From: Rhodococcus koreensis
Lineage (GTDB): Bacteria > Actinomycetota > Actinomycetes > Mycobacteriales > Mycobacteriaceae
Reading direction: 5' to 3'
DNA length: 64,000 nucleotides
Assembly: GCF_900105905.1 (NCBI RefSeq)
Contig: NZ_FNSV01000005.1
Span: 1,550,001-1,614,000, forward strand
The position numbers and the translations under genes are program-made. Below, in pieces: positions 29,872 to 44,536 of the stretch (the first letter of the stretch is position 1; every line of letters begins with the position of its first letter). The notes under the pieces are model-generated. The model worked only from the letters and a program-made list of their open reading frames with translations, searched no databases and had not been told where the DNA came from.

Positions 29872-30714
29872 TCAGCCGCGTGACGCCCACGGATGCGGAC
29901 CGGCTTCGTAGTAGCCGTCCTGTCCCGGGAACTCGACGCGGAGCTGCTCCTCGCCGGTGATCAGCGTCGGCAGGATCACCGGGATCTCGGGCTCCGCGGC
30001 CAGCACGTCCGCGACCGACCCGAACGCGCTGAGCGCCGTGAGCTGACTCCACGTCGGCGGCAGCAGGATGCTTCCGCCGCCCTGCCAGTGCGCGAGCGCC
30101 GCGGCCGGACTCTGCCACTGCACCTCCTCGGCCTCGGACGTCGCGCCGTCCGCGATCTGGCCGTGCGGCGATGCGGCGACGAAGAAGCGCGTGTCGTAGC
30201 GGCGACCCTCGCCGACCGGGGTGATCCAGTTGGCCCAGGGCCGCAGCAGATCGGCCCGCAGGACGAGGTTCTCGCGTTTGAGGAAGTCGCTGAACGACAG
30301 TTCGCGTGTCTCGAGCTGCGTACGGGCCTGGGCGTACCGCGACGTGTCCGCCACGACCGTGTCCGCGCTCGGTCCCGCGAGGAGCACGCCACATTCCTCG
30401 AACGTCTCGCGCACCGCCGCGCACACGAGCGCCTTCGCGCGCGCCGCGTCGGTGGAGAACCGCCCGGCCCACCAGTCGACGGACGGTCCCGCCCAGTCGA
30501 CCTCGGCCTCGGCGTCGGACGGGTCGACGCCGCCGCCGGGGAACACGGTCATTCCGCCGGCGAACGCCATCCCCTTCACCCGGCGGAGGAGGAACACCTC
30601 GATGCCGGACGCCGCGGCACCTGCCGCGGCGTCACGGATGAGAATGACGGTGGACGCGTCCTTGGGCGCCACGTCGGTACTGTCGCGGGGCGTCTGCTCT
30701 TGCTTCGAGACCAT
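29872..30714 (-). CDS. Nudix hydrolase (Rv3040c-like)
   Basis: 280 residues from ATG. The Nudix helix is in ALVCAAVRETFEECGVLLAG with the upstream Gly-rich FAGGMTVFPGGGVDP, i.e. the GX5EX7REUXEEXGU pattern with an insertion between G and RE as in the NUDT19/CoA-type group. Nucleotide or CoA derivatives are the probable substrates; the neighbouring enoyl-CoA hydratase makes CoA esters plausible. Confidence 0.87.
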   Translation of the reverse strand: MVSKQEQTPRDSTDVAPKDASTVILIRDAAAGAAASGIEVFLLRRVKGMAFAGGMTVFPGGGVDPSDAEAEVDWAGPSVDWWAGRFSTDAARAKALVCAAVRETFEECGVLLAGPSADTVVADTSRYAQARTQLETRELSFSDFLKRENLVLRADLLRPWANWITPVGEGRRYDTRFFVAASPHGQIADGATSEAEEVQWQSPAAALAHWQGGGSILLPPTWSQLTALSAFGSVADVLAAEPEIPVILPTLITGEEQLRVEFPGQDGYYEAGPHPWASRG

Positions 30715-30766
30715 GCCTCGGAACCTACGCCGACGGGTGACGCGCGTCGCAGTCGGTCCCCGGTCC

Positions 30767-31609
30767 TCAGCCTCTCCGGTGCGCGCCGGGGACGCGGGTC
30801 CGCCGCGCGAAGAACCGGCCGTCCACCTTGTCCAGGCTGATGGACTGGCTGAACGCCTCGCTGAGGTTCTCGGCCGTGATGACCTGGTCCAAGAGCCCCT
30901 GCGAGACCACCGCCCCCTCCTTGAGGAGCATGGCGTGGGTGAATCCCGGCGGGATCTCCTCGACGTGGTGGGTGATGAGGACCGTCGCGGGGGCGTCGGG
31001 GTCGGCGGCGAGGTCGGTGAGGCGCGCGACCAGTTCCTCGCGCCCACCGAGGTCGAGACCGGCGGCGGGCTCGTCGAGCAGCAGCAGTTCCGGGTCGGTC
31101 ATCAGCGCACGAGCGATGAGGACGCGCTTGCGCTCGCCCTCGGACAGCGTGCCGTAGGTGCGCTTGGCGAGGTGTTCGGCGCCGAGGCTCTCGAGCATCT
31201 CTACGGCACGATCGGTATCCATGTCGTCATAACGCTCACGCCACCGCCCGAGCACCGCGTAGCCGGCGGAGACGACGAGATCGCTCACGACCTCCTCGGA
31301 CGGCACCCGGTTGGCGAGCGCCGAGGAGGACAGTCCGATCCGCGGCCGGAGTTCGTTGATGTCGACGCGGCCGAGCCGCTCACCGAGGAGGTAGGCGCTT
31401 CCGCTCGTGGGATGCAGTTCGGCGGCCGCGATGCGGAGCAACGACGTCTTCCCTGCCCCGTTCGGCCCGAGGACGACCCATCGTTCGTCGAGTTCCACCT
31501 TCCAGGTGACCGGGCCCACCAGAGTGTTGCCCCCGCGGCGGAGGAGAACGTCGTCGAATTCGATGAGGAGATCAGGATCAGGTTCATGCACGGACCCATC
31601 TTCCCGCAC
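30767..31609 (-). CDS. ABC transporter ATP-binding protein (Rv3041c-like)
   Basis: 280 residues. Walker A GPNGAGKTSL, signature LSEGERKR, Walker B LLLLDEPAAGLD and the H-loop TVLITHHVEEIP are all intact. No permease gene adjoins it, so it either joins a distant permease or acts as a soluble ABC protein. A shorter start at the internal GTG (VHEPDPDLLIEFDD) is possible. Confidence 0.88.
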   Translation of the reverse strand: MREDGSVHEPDPDLLIEFDDVLLRRGGNTLVGPVTWKVELDERWVVLGPNGAGKTSLLRIAAAELHPTSGSAYLLGERLGRVDINELRPRIGLSSSALANRVPSEEVVSDLVVSAGYAVLGRWRERYDDMDTDRAVEMLESLGAEHLAKRTYGTLSEGERKRVLIARALMTDPELLLLDEPAAGLDLGGREELVARLTDLAADPDAPATVLITHHVEEIPPGFTHAMLLKEGAVVSQGLLDQVITAENLSEAFSQSISLDKVDGRFFARRTRVPGAHRRG

Positions 31610-31641
31610 ATCTTCCGGGCATTCACGGCAGGATCAGTTGC

Positions 31642-33789
31642 GTGTCGCCTCACATCGATCCGTACCCCGGCGAGATGTCGTCTCTCCCGCCGAGTCTGCG
31701 GCTGCCCGGGTCGCCGTTTCCCCTGGGAGCGAAAGTGCGTGGCACCGGAACGCAGTTCGCGGTTCACGCCCCCGACGCCGAACTGGTACAGGTGTGCCTG
31801 ATTTCGGAGGAGGGCGACGAGACCCGGATCGACCTGGTCCAGCGGACGTACGGCATCTGGCACGGCGTCGTCGAGGGTGTCGGCGCGGGGCAGCGCTACG
31901 GCTACCGCGCGCACGGTCGCTGGGATCCCGCGTGCGGCGTGCGCCTCAACCCCGCCAAACTACTTCTGGATCCGTGGGCCACACGCATCACCGGCGAACT
32001 CGGCGACCACGAGGCGCTGCTCTCCCACGACGGCGACCCGTTCGGCGGCCCGTCGCTCATCGACAGCCTCGGCCACACACCACTGTCGGTGGTGACGGCC
32101 GATCACGCCCGCACGAGCGGACCGCGGATCGAAAGGCCGTGGGAGGAAACCGTTGTCTACGAACTCCACGTGGGGTCGTTCACGGCGCGGCACCCCGACG
32201 TGCCGCCGCGGTACCGCGGAACGTATCTGGGTCTCGCCGAACCGGCCGTCGTCGGTCATCTCGTGCGCCTCGGGGTGACCGCGGTCGAACTGCTCCCGGT
32301 GCAGGCGTACGTCTCCGAGGCCACCGTGCGCTCGCGGGGCATGCGCAACCACTGGGGATACTCCACCGCAGCGTTCTTCGCCCCCCACCCGGGGTACGCG
32401 GTCGTGCCCGGCGAGGAGATCACCGAGTTCCACACGATGGTCGACGCGCTGCACGCCGCGGGGATCGAGGTCGTCCTGGACGTGGTCTACAACCACACCT
32501 GCGAGCAGAGCGTCGACGGCATCAGCCTCAGCTGGCGCGGCCTCGACGCCCCCGGCTACTACCTTCTCGATACCGAGGGGCGCGACATCGATCTCACCGG
32601 TTGCGGGAACACGGTCGACGCGCAGTCGCCCGTCGTCGTCCGGATGATCGGCGACAGCCTGCGTTACTGGGCGCACGAGATGGGGGTCGACGGCTTCCGG
32701 TTCGACCTCGCGTCCGCGCTCGGCCGGCCCGGCGGCGGCCGATTCGATTCGCGCGCTTCGATCTTCTCCGCGATCACCGCGGATCCCGTTCTCACGCGCT
32801 GCAAACTGATCGCCGAACCGTGGGACGCCACGCCCGATGGATACCGGGTCGGGCAATTCGGCTCTCAGTGGTCCGAGTGGAACGACAAGTACCGCAATAC
32901 CGTTCGACGGTTCTGGAACGGCGGCACCGGGGTGCGCGAACTCGCCTCCCGGGTGGCGGGCTCGGAGGACGTCTTCGGCACCCGGCGCCCCTGGGCCACC
33001 GTCAATTTCGTCACTGCCCACGACGGGTTCACCGCCGCCGACCTCGTGTCGTACACCCGCAAACGCAACGAAGCCAACGGCGAGGACAACCGGGACGGCG
33101 CCGATCACAACGACTCCGTCGACCACGGCGTCGAAGGCCCCACCGACGACCCGGCGGTCACCGGGGCGCGGTCCCGGCACGTCCGCGCGCTGCTGGCCAC
33201 CCTCGCCCTGTCCACCGGCACACCGATGTTCACCGCGGGCGACGAATTCGGTCACACCCTGGGCGGCAACAACAACGCGTACTGCGTCCCCGAAGGCACC
33301 TCGCCTGAAGATTCCTGGCCGCTCGACTGGAGCGCCGGGGACCCGGCCCTCGTCGCGTTCGTCACCCGGGCCCTCGACCTCCGGCGCGCCTCCCCCGCCT
33401 TGCGTCAGCCGGAATTCTTCGAGGGCAGGCGCACACCCACCGGCCATCCCGACCTCGTGTGGTTCGGCGCGGACGGCGCCGAGATGGACGATTCGGCGTG
33501 GCACGACGACTCCCGGCGCACCCTGCAGGCGTGGATCGACGGTTCCGACATCCGCTCCCACACCGAGGACGGGCACCAGCTCACCGACGACAGCTGGCTT
33601 CTCGTCTTCCACTCGGGCGGGCCTGCCGCGATCACCCTGGGGTGTCCCGAATGGTTCTACGGGACGGTGCTCGCCGAGTTCGACTCGGCCTCACCGGACG
33701 GAGCACCGGCACCGGGCGGCCCGATCTCCGGCGACTCCACGGTCGCGGTGTCCGGTCCCGCACTGCTCGTCTTCCGCGCGGTCGGGTAG
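31642..33789 (+). CDS. glgX: glycogen debranching enzyme (GH13_11)
   Basis: 715 residues from GTG. An N-terminal CBM48 domain (GSPFPLGAKVRGTGTQFAVHAPDAE) precedes the GH13 barrel: VVLDVVYNHTCE, DGFRFDLASALG (Asp nucleophile), CKLIAEPWDA (Glu acid/base) and NFVTAHDGFTAADLV. It cuts alpha-1,6 branches of glycogen or related alpha-glucans and so complements the GH57/GT4 genes 8 kb upstream. Its last 133 bases overlap the convergent YczE-type gene. Not at this site in M. tuberculosis. Confidence 0.94.
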   Translation: MSPHIDPYPGEMSSLPPSLRLPGSPFPLGAKVRGTGTQFAVHAPDAELVQVCLISEEGDETRIDLVQRTYGIWHGVVEGVGAGQRYGYRAHGRWDPACGVRLNPAKLLLDPWATRITGELGDHEALLSHDGDPFGGPSLIDSLGHTPLSVVTADHARTSGPRIERPWEETVVYELHVGSFTARHPDVPPRYRGTYLGLAEPAVVGHLVRLGVTAVELLPVQAYVSEATVRSRGMRNHWGYSTAAFFAPHPGYAVVPGEEITEFHTMVDALHAAGIEVVLDVVYNHTCEQSVDGISLSWRGLDAPGYYLLDTEGRDIDLTGCGNTVDAQSPVVVRMIGDSLRYWAHEMGVDGFRFDLASALGRPGGGRFDSRASIFSAITADPVLTRCKLIAEPWDATPDGYRVGQFGSQWSEWNDKYRNTVRRFWNGGTGVRELASRVAGSEDVFGTRRPWATVNFVTAHDGFTAADLVSYTRKRNEANGEDNRDGADHNDSVDHGVEGPTDDPAVTGARSRHVRALLATLALSTGTPMFTAGDEFGHTLGGNNNAYCVPEGTSPEDSWPLDWSAGDPALVAFVTRALDLRRASPALRQPEFFEGRRTPTGHPDLVWFGADGAEMDDSAWHDDSRRTLQAWIDGSDIRSHTEDGHQLTDDSWLLVFHSGGPAAITLGCPEWFYGTVLAEFDSASPDGAPAPGGPISGDSTVAVSGPALLVFRAVG

Positions 33790-34364
33790 ATGCCGCCGAA
33801 ACGCATCATCAACTGGATGAGCGGGCCGATGCCCAGCGCGTAGACGACGGTGCCCACCCCGACGGTGCCGCCGAGCACCCAGCCGGTGGCCAGCACGGTC
33901 ACCTCGATCGACGTGCGGATCACCCGCACCGACAGCCCGGTCCGCGCAACCAGGCCGGTCATGAGGCCGTCCCGCGGGCCCGGGCCCATTCCCGCACCGA
34001 TGTACAGCACGGTGGCGAGCGCGTTGAGGACGACACCACCGAGCATCACCGCGATCCGCACGGCGAGGGAGTCGGCGGGTTCGAGCCATGCCAGCGACGT
34101 GTCCACCGACACCGCGATGACCACCACGTTGGCGACCGTGCCGAATCCCGGTTTCTGGCGGATCGGGACCCAGAGTGCGAGCACCAGAACGCCGGTCAAC
34201 GCGGTCACGGCACCGAAGCTGAGGGGTGTGCGACCGGCAACGCCCTGATGGAACACGTCCCACGGATCGAGGCCGAGGCCGGCGGTGATCATCATGGCCA
34301 TCGAGAAGCCGTACAGCCACAGTCCGGCGAACAGTGCGATCAGGCGTCGAGCGAGCATGACCAC
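33657..34364 (-). CDS. YczE/YitT-type integral membrane protein
   Basis: 235 residues, five or six hydrophobic helices between residues 4 and 190. The family motif GLGLDPWDVFHQGVAGRTPLSFGAV (about 29-53) and a second copy GAGMGPGPRDGLMTGLVARTGLSVRVIR are those of COG2364 (YczE). Function unknown, suspected transporter or secretion-related. The proline/serine-rich last ~40 residues are coded by the strand opposite the glgX 3' end, an antiparallel overlap of 133 bases. Confidence 0.78.
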   Translation of the reverse strand: MVMLARRLIALFAGLWLYGFSMAMMITAGLGLDPWDVFHQGVAGRTPLSFGAVTALTGVLVLALWVPIRQKPGFGTVANVVVIAVSVDTSLAWLEPADSLAVRIAVMLGGVVLNALATVLYIGAGMGPGPRDGLMTGLVARTGLSVRVIRTSIEVTVLATGWVLGGTVGVGTVVYALGIGPLIQLMMRFGGIYPTARKTSSAGPDTATVESPEIGPPGAGAPSGEAESNSASTVP

Positions 34365-34440
34365 CAGTCTGTCGTGAACCAGGGCGGTACCCCATAGCCA
34401 GGACGGCGTTACTGGACTGTCGACGCGTCGGCCGCTGCTC

Positions 34441-38332
<3,892 letters not shown>

Positions 38333-38606
38333 TGATCCTCCTGAATGCGCGTCCGACCCCGGGCTGCGAGGCGAACGGTCTCTGGCTTGCGCTCATCGAA
38401 TCGTAGACCGTGCCCTCTGCGGCCTCCGACTGGGTCCTACCCACTGTCGTACTTACCCGGACTCAGAGCAAACCGGGGCGCGGGCGACCTGCGGTTTGTT
38501 CCATCGGGGAGCACCGGGGAGTGCTCACTGTCACGCAGTCCGGCGTGTCGCGTGGGGACGGTCGAGGCGGTCCCGCGGAGGCTCCGGCACGCCGGAACCG
38601 GGCTGT

Positions 38607-38625
38607 TAAGGTTTCGCTCACCTAA
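38607..38625 (+). promoter_or_regulatory. IdeR/DtxR-like iron box
   Basis: TAAGGTTTCGCTCACCTAA matches 15 of 19 positions of the consensus TTAGGTTAGGCTAACCTAA. It lies 20 bases before the GTG of the iron-siderophore binding protein, so IdeR with Fe(II) would block transcription. The remaining part of the 312-base gap to ctaD shows no gene. Confidence 0.72.
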
Positions 38626-38644
38626 CTTCTATCAGGAGCTCCAT

Positions 38645-39649
38645 GTGAACGTTCTCTCCCGCCGCCGGGTAGTCGCCGGCGCGGTCGCGCTGGCCGCGGC
38701 AGCCACCCTCTCGATCACGTCCTGCTCCAGCATCGACGACTCCGCCGCCGCCGGCACCACGTCGTCGACCGGGCAGTTCCCCCGCACCGTCGACCACTTC
38801 CGCGGCAGCACCGAGATCCCGGCCGCACCGCAGCGCATCGTGGCACTCGACAACAGCTTCACCGACGCCGTCCTCCTCCTCGAGGCGCCCCTGGTCGGGT
38901 ACGTCGACTACCGCGAGCCCGGCCTCCCCGACTACCTCGGCACCACCCGCGACGAGTACGCGGCGGACGCGAAGTCGGTGGGCAAGGTCAGCAGCGCGAG
39001 CCTCGAGCAGATCGCCGCGCTGCAACCCGACCTGATCATCTCCGCAGAGGTGCGCGACGGAAAGAACTACGAGCAACTGTCGGCGATCGCGCCGACCATC
39101 TTCACCGAGACGACCGGGCCCACGTGGAAGGACAACATCCGGCTCGTCGGAAAGGCGCTCGGCAAGGAAGAACTCGCGGAGCAGAAGATCGGTGCCTACG
39201 AGGAGCGGGCCGCCTCGGTCGGCGCGGAGATCAACGGCACGGCGTCGAATCCGGTGATCTCGGTCGTCCGGTTCGCCGGCGAGCCGACGGCACGCCTCTA
39301 CCGCACCACCTCGTTCAGTGGGATCGTCCTCGCGGACGCCGGGCTGGCACGTCCGCAGAGCCAGGGCCCCGATCCGGCCGACCCGGACAACATCATGCAG
39401 GCCGTCAGCCCCGAACTGATCAGTGAGGCGGAGGCCGACGTCATCATCGTCAGCACCTGGCAGGACCCGGCAGGCAAGAGCGCCGAAGCGGCGAAGCCGT
39501 TCCTGGAGAGCCCGCTGTGGCAGACGCTGAAGGGACGCAAGGTCGACGTCGACGACGCCCGCTGGATGACGCCGGTCAGCGTCCAGGGCGCGCACCTGAT
39601 CCTCGACGACCTGTCGGACACGTTCGGGGTGGACAAGCACAGCGGCTAA
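38645..39649 (+). CDS. Fe3+-siderophore ABC substrate-binding lipoprotein
   Basis: 334 residues from GTG at 38645; CAGGAG stands 7 bases upstream. A twin-Arg-like RRRVV start and lipobox ending SITSC give a lipid-anchored protein. The FepB/FecB fold (PF01497) is seen in RIVALDNSFTDAVLLLEAPLVGYVDY, LEQIAALQPDLII, YEQLSAIAPTIF and AVSPELISEAEADVIIV. It delivers ferric siderophores to a permease that is not encoded nearby. The iron box upstream supports the role. Confidence 0.92.
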   Translation: MNVLSRRRVVAGAVALAAAATLSITSCSSIDDSAAAGTTSSTGQFPRTVDHFRGSTEIPAAPQRIVALDNSFTDAVLLLEAPLVGYVDYREPGLPDYLGTTRDEYAADAKSVGKVSSASLEQIAALQPDLIISAEVRDGKNYEQLSAIAPTIFTETTGPTWKDNIRLVGKALGKEELAEQKIGAYEERAASVGAEINGTASNPVISVVRFAGEPTARLYRTTSFSGIVLADAGLARPQSQGPDPADPDNIMQAVSPELISEAEADVIIVSTWQDPAGKSAEAAKPFLESPLWQTLKGRKVDVDDARWMTPVSVQGAHLILDDLSDTFGVDKHSG

Positions 39650-39684
39650 CCTGAACGCGCCCGCACACACAGGAAGTCGCCGAA

Positions 39685-40752
39685 TTGTCCCCTCGTAGGT
39701 TTTCCGCCCGCCGCGCGTCCACCGGTCTGGTCGCTGCCGTCGCCGCGCTCGCGCTGGCCGGCTGCTCTCAACCGTCCGACGACGATCCCGCAGCGTCCAT
39801 CGTCCGGACCACCACGCAGATCGCCGGAGCCGGCGTGGTCGGCATCGAGCGGGACACCACGACGGCCTGCGCCGAGCGGGCCCCGGTCGACGCCGCACTC
39901 GCGGCCGGCTCGACGCACCGGGTGGTCCACACGAAGGGCGAGAGCGACGTCCCGTCCGATCCGCAGCGGATCGTGGTCCTCGACAGCGCCGCGCTGGACG
40001 CGGTGTGCGCCCTCGGCCTGTGGGAGAACGTGGTCGGCGCGGCAACCCTCGACGGCGAGTCGCCGCAGCCCGGCTACCTCGGCACCGGCGTCTCCGAGAT
40101 TCCGAGCGTCGGATCCGTGGACGCCCCGGACGTGAACAGGATCGCGCAGGCGGACCCGGACCTGATCCTCGGATCGAGTCCGGCGTCCGACCAGCTGTAC
40201 GGCGCGCTCTCCCCCATCGCGCCCACCGTGTTCGTCGGCTCCGACCCCGTGTACTGGAAAGCGCAGTTCCTCCTCGCCGGCAACGCGATGGGCCGGGCCG
40301 ACGCAGCGACCGCGGCACTCGAGCAGTACCAGCAGGACGCGAAGCAACTCGGCATCGACATCGATGCCGCGCAGACACAGGCGTCCGTCGTGCGTTTCGA
40401 CGCCGACAGCATGGAGGTCGAGGGTCCGGCCACGTTCGCGGGCCAGGTCCTCACCGACGCCGGGGTGCGGCGGCCCGCCTATCAGAACCTCGACGGCGTC
40501 GTCACCGAACCGATCTCCGAAGCCGACATCGACCAGGCCGAGGGCGACCTCATCTACGCCGTTCTGGACGGCAAGGACGGCACCGCGCACGCGGAGGACG
40601 TCATGTCCGGGGAGGCCTGGGAAGACCTCGAGGCCGCCCGCGACAAACGGGTCTTCGCCGTCGAGGGTGACGTGTGGGGCGGAAACGGCGTCGTCGCCGC
40701 GCGCGCAATGCTCACCGACCTGCGGAACACGCTGAACGGCTACGTCGGCTAG
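39685..40752 (+). CDS. fecB: second Fe3+-siderophore-type substrate-binding lipoprotein (FecB-like)
   Basis: 355 residues from TTG at 39685 with AGGAAG about 10 bases upstream. Lipobox LAGC at residue 26. After a linker of ~55 residues with TACAERAPVDAAL, the PF01497 fold follows (QRIVVLDSAALDAVCALGLWENVVGAATL, NRIAQADPDLILGSSPAS, LYGALSPIAPTVFVG). It is only 35 bases after its paralogue and shares its iron box. It resembles Rv3044 (FecB) more closely than the first copy. No permease or ATPase is adjacent. Confidence 0.88.
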   Translation: MSPRRFSARRASTGLVAAVAALALAGCSQPSDDDPAASIVRTTTQIAGAGVVGIERDTTTACAERAPVDAALAAGSTHRVVHTKGESDVPSDPQRIVVLDSAALDAVCALGLWENVVGAATLDGESPQPGYLGTGVSEIPSVGSVDAPDVNRIAQADPDLILGSSPASDQLYGALSPIAPTVFVGSDPVYWKAQFLLAGNAMGRADAATAALEQYQQDAKQLGIDIDAAQTQASVVRFDADSMEVEGPATFAGQVLTDAGVRRPAYQNLDGVVTEPISEADIDQAEGDLIYAVLDGKDGTAHAEDVMSGEAWEDLEAARDKRVFAVEGDVWGGNGVVAARAMLTDLRNTLNGYVG

Positions 40753-40760
40753 GAGGCTCG

Positions 40761-41234
40761 ATGCCCGTGCCCGAGTTCGTCACCGCCCTGCGCGGCCACG
40801 TCGGCACCGCACCGCTGTGGCTGTCCGGGGTGAGCGTCGTGGTGCGTGACGACGACGGGCGGGTGCTGCTGACCCGGCGCGTCGACAACGGCAAGTGGGC
40901 GGTCGTGTCCGGCATCCTCGAACCCGGGGAGGAACCGGGACCGGCGGCGCTCCGGGAGATCCGCGAGGAAACCGGTGTCGACGCCGAACTGGTCCGGATC
41001 ACGAGCGTCGACGTCACCGACCCGGTCACCTACCCCAACGGGGACGTCGCGCAGTATCTCGACGTGTGTTTCCTCGCCCGGTACGTCGGCGGCGAGGCCG
41101 CCGTGTCGGACGACGAGAACCACGACGTGGCCTGGTTCTCCCCCGACTCGCTGCCGGACGACCTCACCTCGTCGTCGCGGCTGCGCCTCGACAAGGCAGT
41201 GCAGGACGTCCCGGAGGCGTGGTTCCGCCGCTGA
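40761..41234 (+). CDS. Nudix hydrolase (MutT-like)
   Basis: 157 residues from ATG with GGAGG 5 bases upstream. The Nudix box GILEPGEEPGPAALREIREETG fits GX5EX7REUXEEXGU exactly (about residues 51-73). It starts 8 bases after fecB, so it shares that transcript. Substrate unknown; nucleoside di- or triphosphate derivatives are typical. Confidence 0.92.
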   Translation: MPVPEFVTALRGHVGTAPLWLSGVSVVVRDDDGRVLLTRRVDNGKWAVVSGILEPGEEPGPAALREIREETGVDAELVRITSVDVTDPVTYPNGDVAQYLDVCFLARYVGGEAAVSDDENHDVAWFSPDSLPDDLTSSSRLRLDKAVQDVPEAWFRR

Positions 41235-41241
41235 ACGCAAT

Positions 41242-41294
41242 TCGCCCGATGCCGCACCGGTGCAGCAGAACCGAACCGGTGTGACATCGGGCGA
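41242..41294. terminator. bidirectional terminator between Nudix and nrdF
   Basis: 20-base arms (41242-41261 and 41275-41294; TCGCCCGATG..CACCGGT against ACCGGTG..CATCGGGCGA) with a 3-base internal mismatch and a 13-base loop, in the convergent gap. Confidence 0.8.
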
Positions 41295-41309
41295 CGCGAA
41301 AAGTTCGTT

Positions 41310-42337
<1,028 letters not shown>

Positions 42338-42352
42338 GGGCGGCGGAGCCGC

Positions 42353-44536
42353 CTACAGCATGCAGGAGACGCAGTTTTCCACCTCGGTACCCTCCAGAGC
42401 CATCTGACGCAGCCGGATGTAGTACAGCGTCTTGATGCCCTTGCGCCACGCGTAGATCTGCGCCTTGTTGATGTCGCGGGTGGTGGCGGTGTCCTTGAAG
42501 AACAGCGTCAGCGACAGCCCCTGGTCGACGTGCTGCGTCGCGGCGGCGTAGGTGTCGACGATCTTCTCGTACCCGATCTCGTAGGCATCCTGGTAGTACT
42601 CCAGGTTGTCGTTGGTCAGGTACGGCGCCGGGTAGTAGACGCGGCCGATCTTGCCTTCCTTGCGGATCTCGATCTTCGACGCCACCGGGTGGATGGAACT
42701 GGTGGAGTAGTTGATGTACGAGATCGACCCGGTCGGCGGGACGGCCTGCAGGTTCTGGTTGTAGATGCCGTGCTTCTGCACGGACGCCTTCAGCTCCCGC
42801 CAGTCGTCCTGCGTCGGGATGTGCACACCGGACTCGGCGAACAGCTGCCGCACCCGCTCCGTCTTCGGTTCCCACACCTGGTCGGTGTACTTGTCGAAGT
42901 ACTCACCCGACGCGTACGTGGACTGCGGGAAGCCCTTGAAATGGGTGCCCCGCTCGATTGCGATCCGGTTGGACGCCTGCACCGCGTGGAACACGACGGT
43001 GTAGAAGTAGATGTTCGTGAAATCGACACCCTCTTCGGAGCCGTAGAAGATCCGCTCCCGCGCCAGGTACCCGTGCAGGTTCATCTGGCCGAGGCCGATG
43101 GCGTGAGAGTCGTTGTTGCCCTGCTCGATCGACGGCACCGAGTAGATGTGCGTCTGGTCGGACACCGCAGTGAGAGCGCGGATCGACACCTCGATGGTGC
43201 GTGCGAAGTCCGGCGAGTCCATGGCCTTCGCGATGTTCAGCGACCCGAGGTTGCAGGAGATGTCCTTGCCGACCTCGCTGTACGAGAGGTCGTCGTTGAA
43301 CAGCGACGGCGTCGAGACCTGCAGGATCTCCGAGCACAGGTTGGAGTGGGTGATCTTGCCCTCGATGGGGTTGGCCCGGTTCACCGTGTCCTCGAACATG
43401 ATGTACGGGTAGCCCGACTCGAACTGCAGCTCGGCGATGGTCTGGAAGAACTCGCGTGCCTTGATCTTCGACTTGCGGATCCGCTTGTCGTCGACCATCT
43501 CGTAGTACTTCTCGGTGACGTTGACGTCCGCGAACGGCACACCGTAGATGCGCTCGACGTCGTACGGCGAGAAGAGGTACATGTCCTCGTTCTTCTTCGC
43601 CAGCTCGAACGTGATGTCGGGGATCACGACGCCCAGCGACAGCGTCTTGATGCGGATCTTCTCGTCCGCGTTCTCGCGCTTGGTGTCGAGGAAGCGGTAG
43701 ATGTCCGGGTGGTGCGCGTGCAGGTACACCGCGCCCGCGCCCTGACGCGCACCGAGCTGGTTGGCGTACGAGAAGGAGTCCTCGAGCAGCTTCATGATCG
43801 GGATCACGCCGGAGCTCTGGTTCTCGATCTTCTTGATCGGGGCACCGTGCTCACGAACGTTGCTGAGCAGCAACGCAACTCCGCCGCCGCGCTTGGACAG
43901 CTGCAGGGCCGAGTTGATGGAGCGGCCGATCGACTCCATGTTGTCCTCGATGCGCAGCAGGAAGCAGGACACGGGCTCGCCGCGCTGCTTCTTGCCGGAG
44001 TTGAGGAACGTGGGGGTGGCGGGCTGGAACCGGCCGGCGATGATCTCGTCGACGAGCTTGATCGCCAGGTCCTCGTCGCCTGCGGCGAGCGTGAGCGCGA
44101 CCATGCAGACGCGGTCCTCGAACCGCTCCAGGTAACGCTTGCCGTCGAACGTCTTCAGCGTGTACGAGGTGTAGTACTTGAACGCGCCCAGGAACGTCGG
44201 GAAGCGGAACTTCTTCGAGTAGGCGTGCTCGATCAGCGACTTCACGAACGCGCGCGAGTACTGGTCGAGGACCTCGGGCTCGTAGTAGTTCTCCTCCACG
44301 AGGTAGTCGAGCTTCTCGTCGAGGTTGTGGAAGAAGACGGTGTTCTGGTTGACGTGCTGCAGGAAGTACTGCCGGGCCGCCGCGACGTCCTTGTCGAACT
44401 GGATCTCGCCGTTGGGCCCGTACAGGTTGAGCATCGCGTTGAGTGCGTGGTAATCGAGACCGTTCGTCGAGTCTCCACCGCGCGCGTCGCGCTCTACGCT
44501 CCCCGCGTCGATGGTGTCTGTGATGGTCGGCGCCAC
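42353..44536 (-). CDS. nrdE: class Ib ribonucleotide reductase large subunit
   Basis: 727 residues from GTG at 44536 (GAGGAG 8 bases upstream). It reduces ribonucleoside diphosphates. There is no N-terminal ATP-cone, as expected for class Ib. Active-site features: NLCSEI (Cys), the ACNLGSLN-like [12 protein letters not shown], and the C-terminal redox pair CVSC that is reduced by NrdH. The first 43 bases overlap the end of nrdI. Confidence 0.97.
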   Translation of the reverse strand: MAPTITDTIDAGSVERDARGGDSTNGLDYHALNAMLNLYGPNGEIQFDKDVAAARQYFLQHVNQNTVFFHNLDEKLDYLVEENYYEPEVLDQYSRAFVKSLIEHAYSKKFRFPTFLGAFKYYTSYTLKTFDGKRYLERFEDRVCMVALTLAAGDEDLAIKLVDEIIAGRFQPATPTFLNSGKKQRGEPVSCFLLRIEDNMESIGRSINSALQLSKRGGGVALLLSNVREHGAPIKKIENQSSGVIPIMKLLEDSFSYANQLGARQGAGAVYLHAHHPDIYRFLDTKRENADEKIRIKTLSLGVVIPDITFELAKKNEDMYLFSPYDVERIYGVPFADVNVTEKYYEMVDDKRIRKSKIKAREFFQTIAELQFESGYPYIMFEDTVNRANPIEGKITHSNLCSEILQVSTPSLFNDDLSYSEVGKDISCNLGSLNIAKAMDSPDFARTIEVSIRALTAVSDQTHIYSVPSIEQGNNDSHAIGLGQMNLHGYLARERIFYGSEEGVDFTNIYFYTVVFHAVQASNRIAIERGTHFKGFPQSTYASGEYFDKYTDQVWEPKTERVRQLFAESGVHIPTQDDWRELKASVQKHGIYNQNLQAVPPTGSISYINYSTSSIHPVASKIEIRKEGKIGRVYYPAPYLTNDNLEYYQDAYEIGYEKIVDTYAAATQHVDQGLSLTLFFKDTATTRDINKAQIYAWRKGIKTLYYIRLRQMALEGTEVENCVSCML

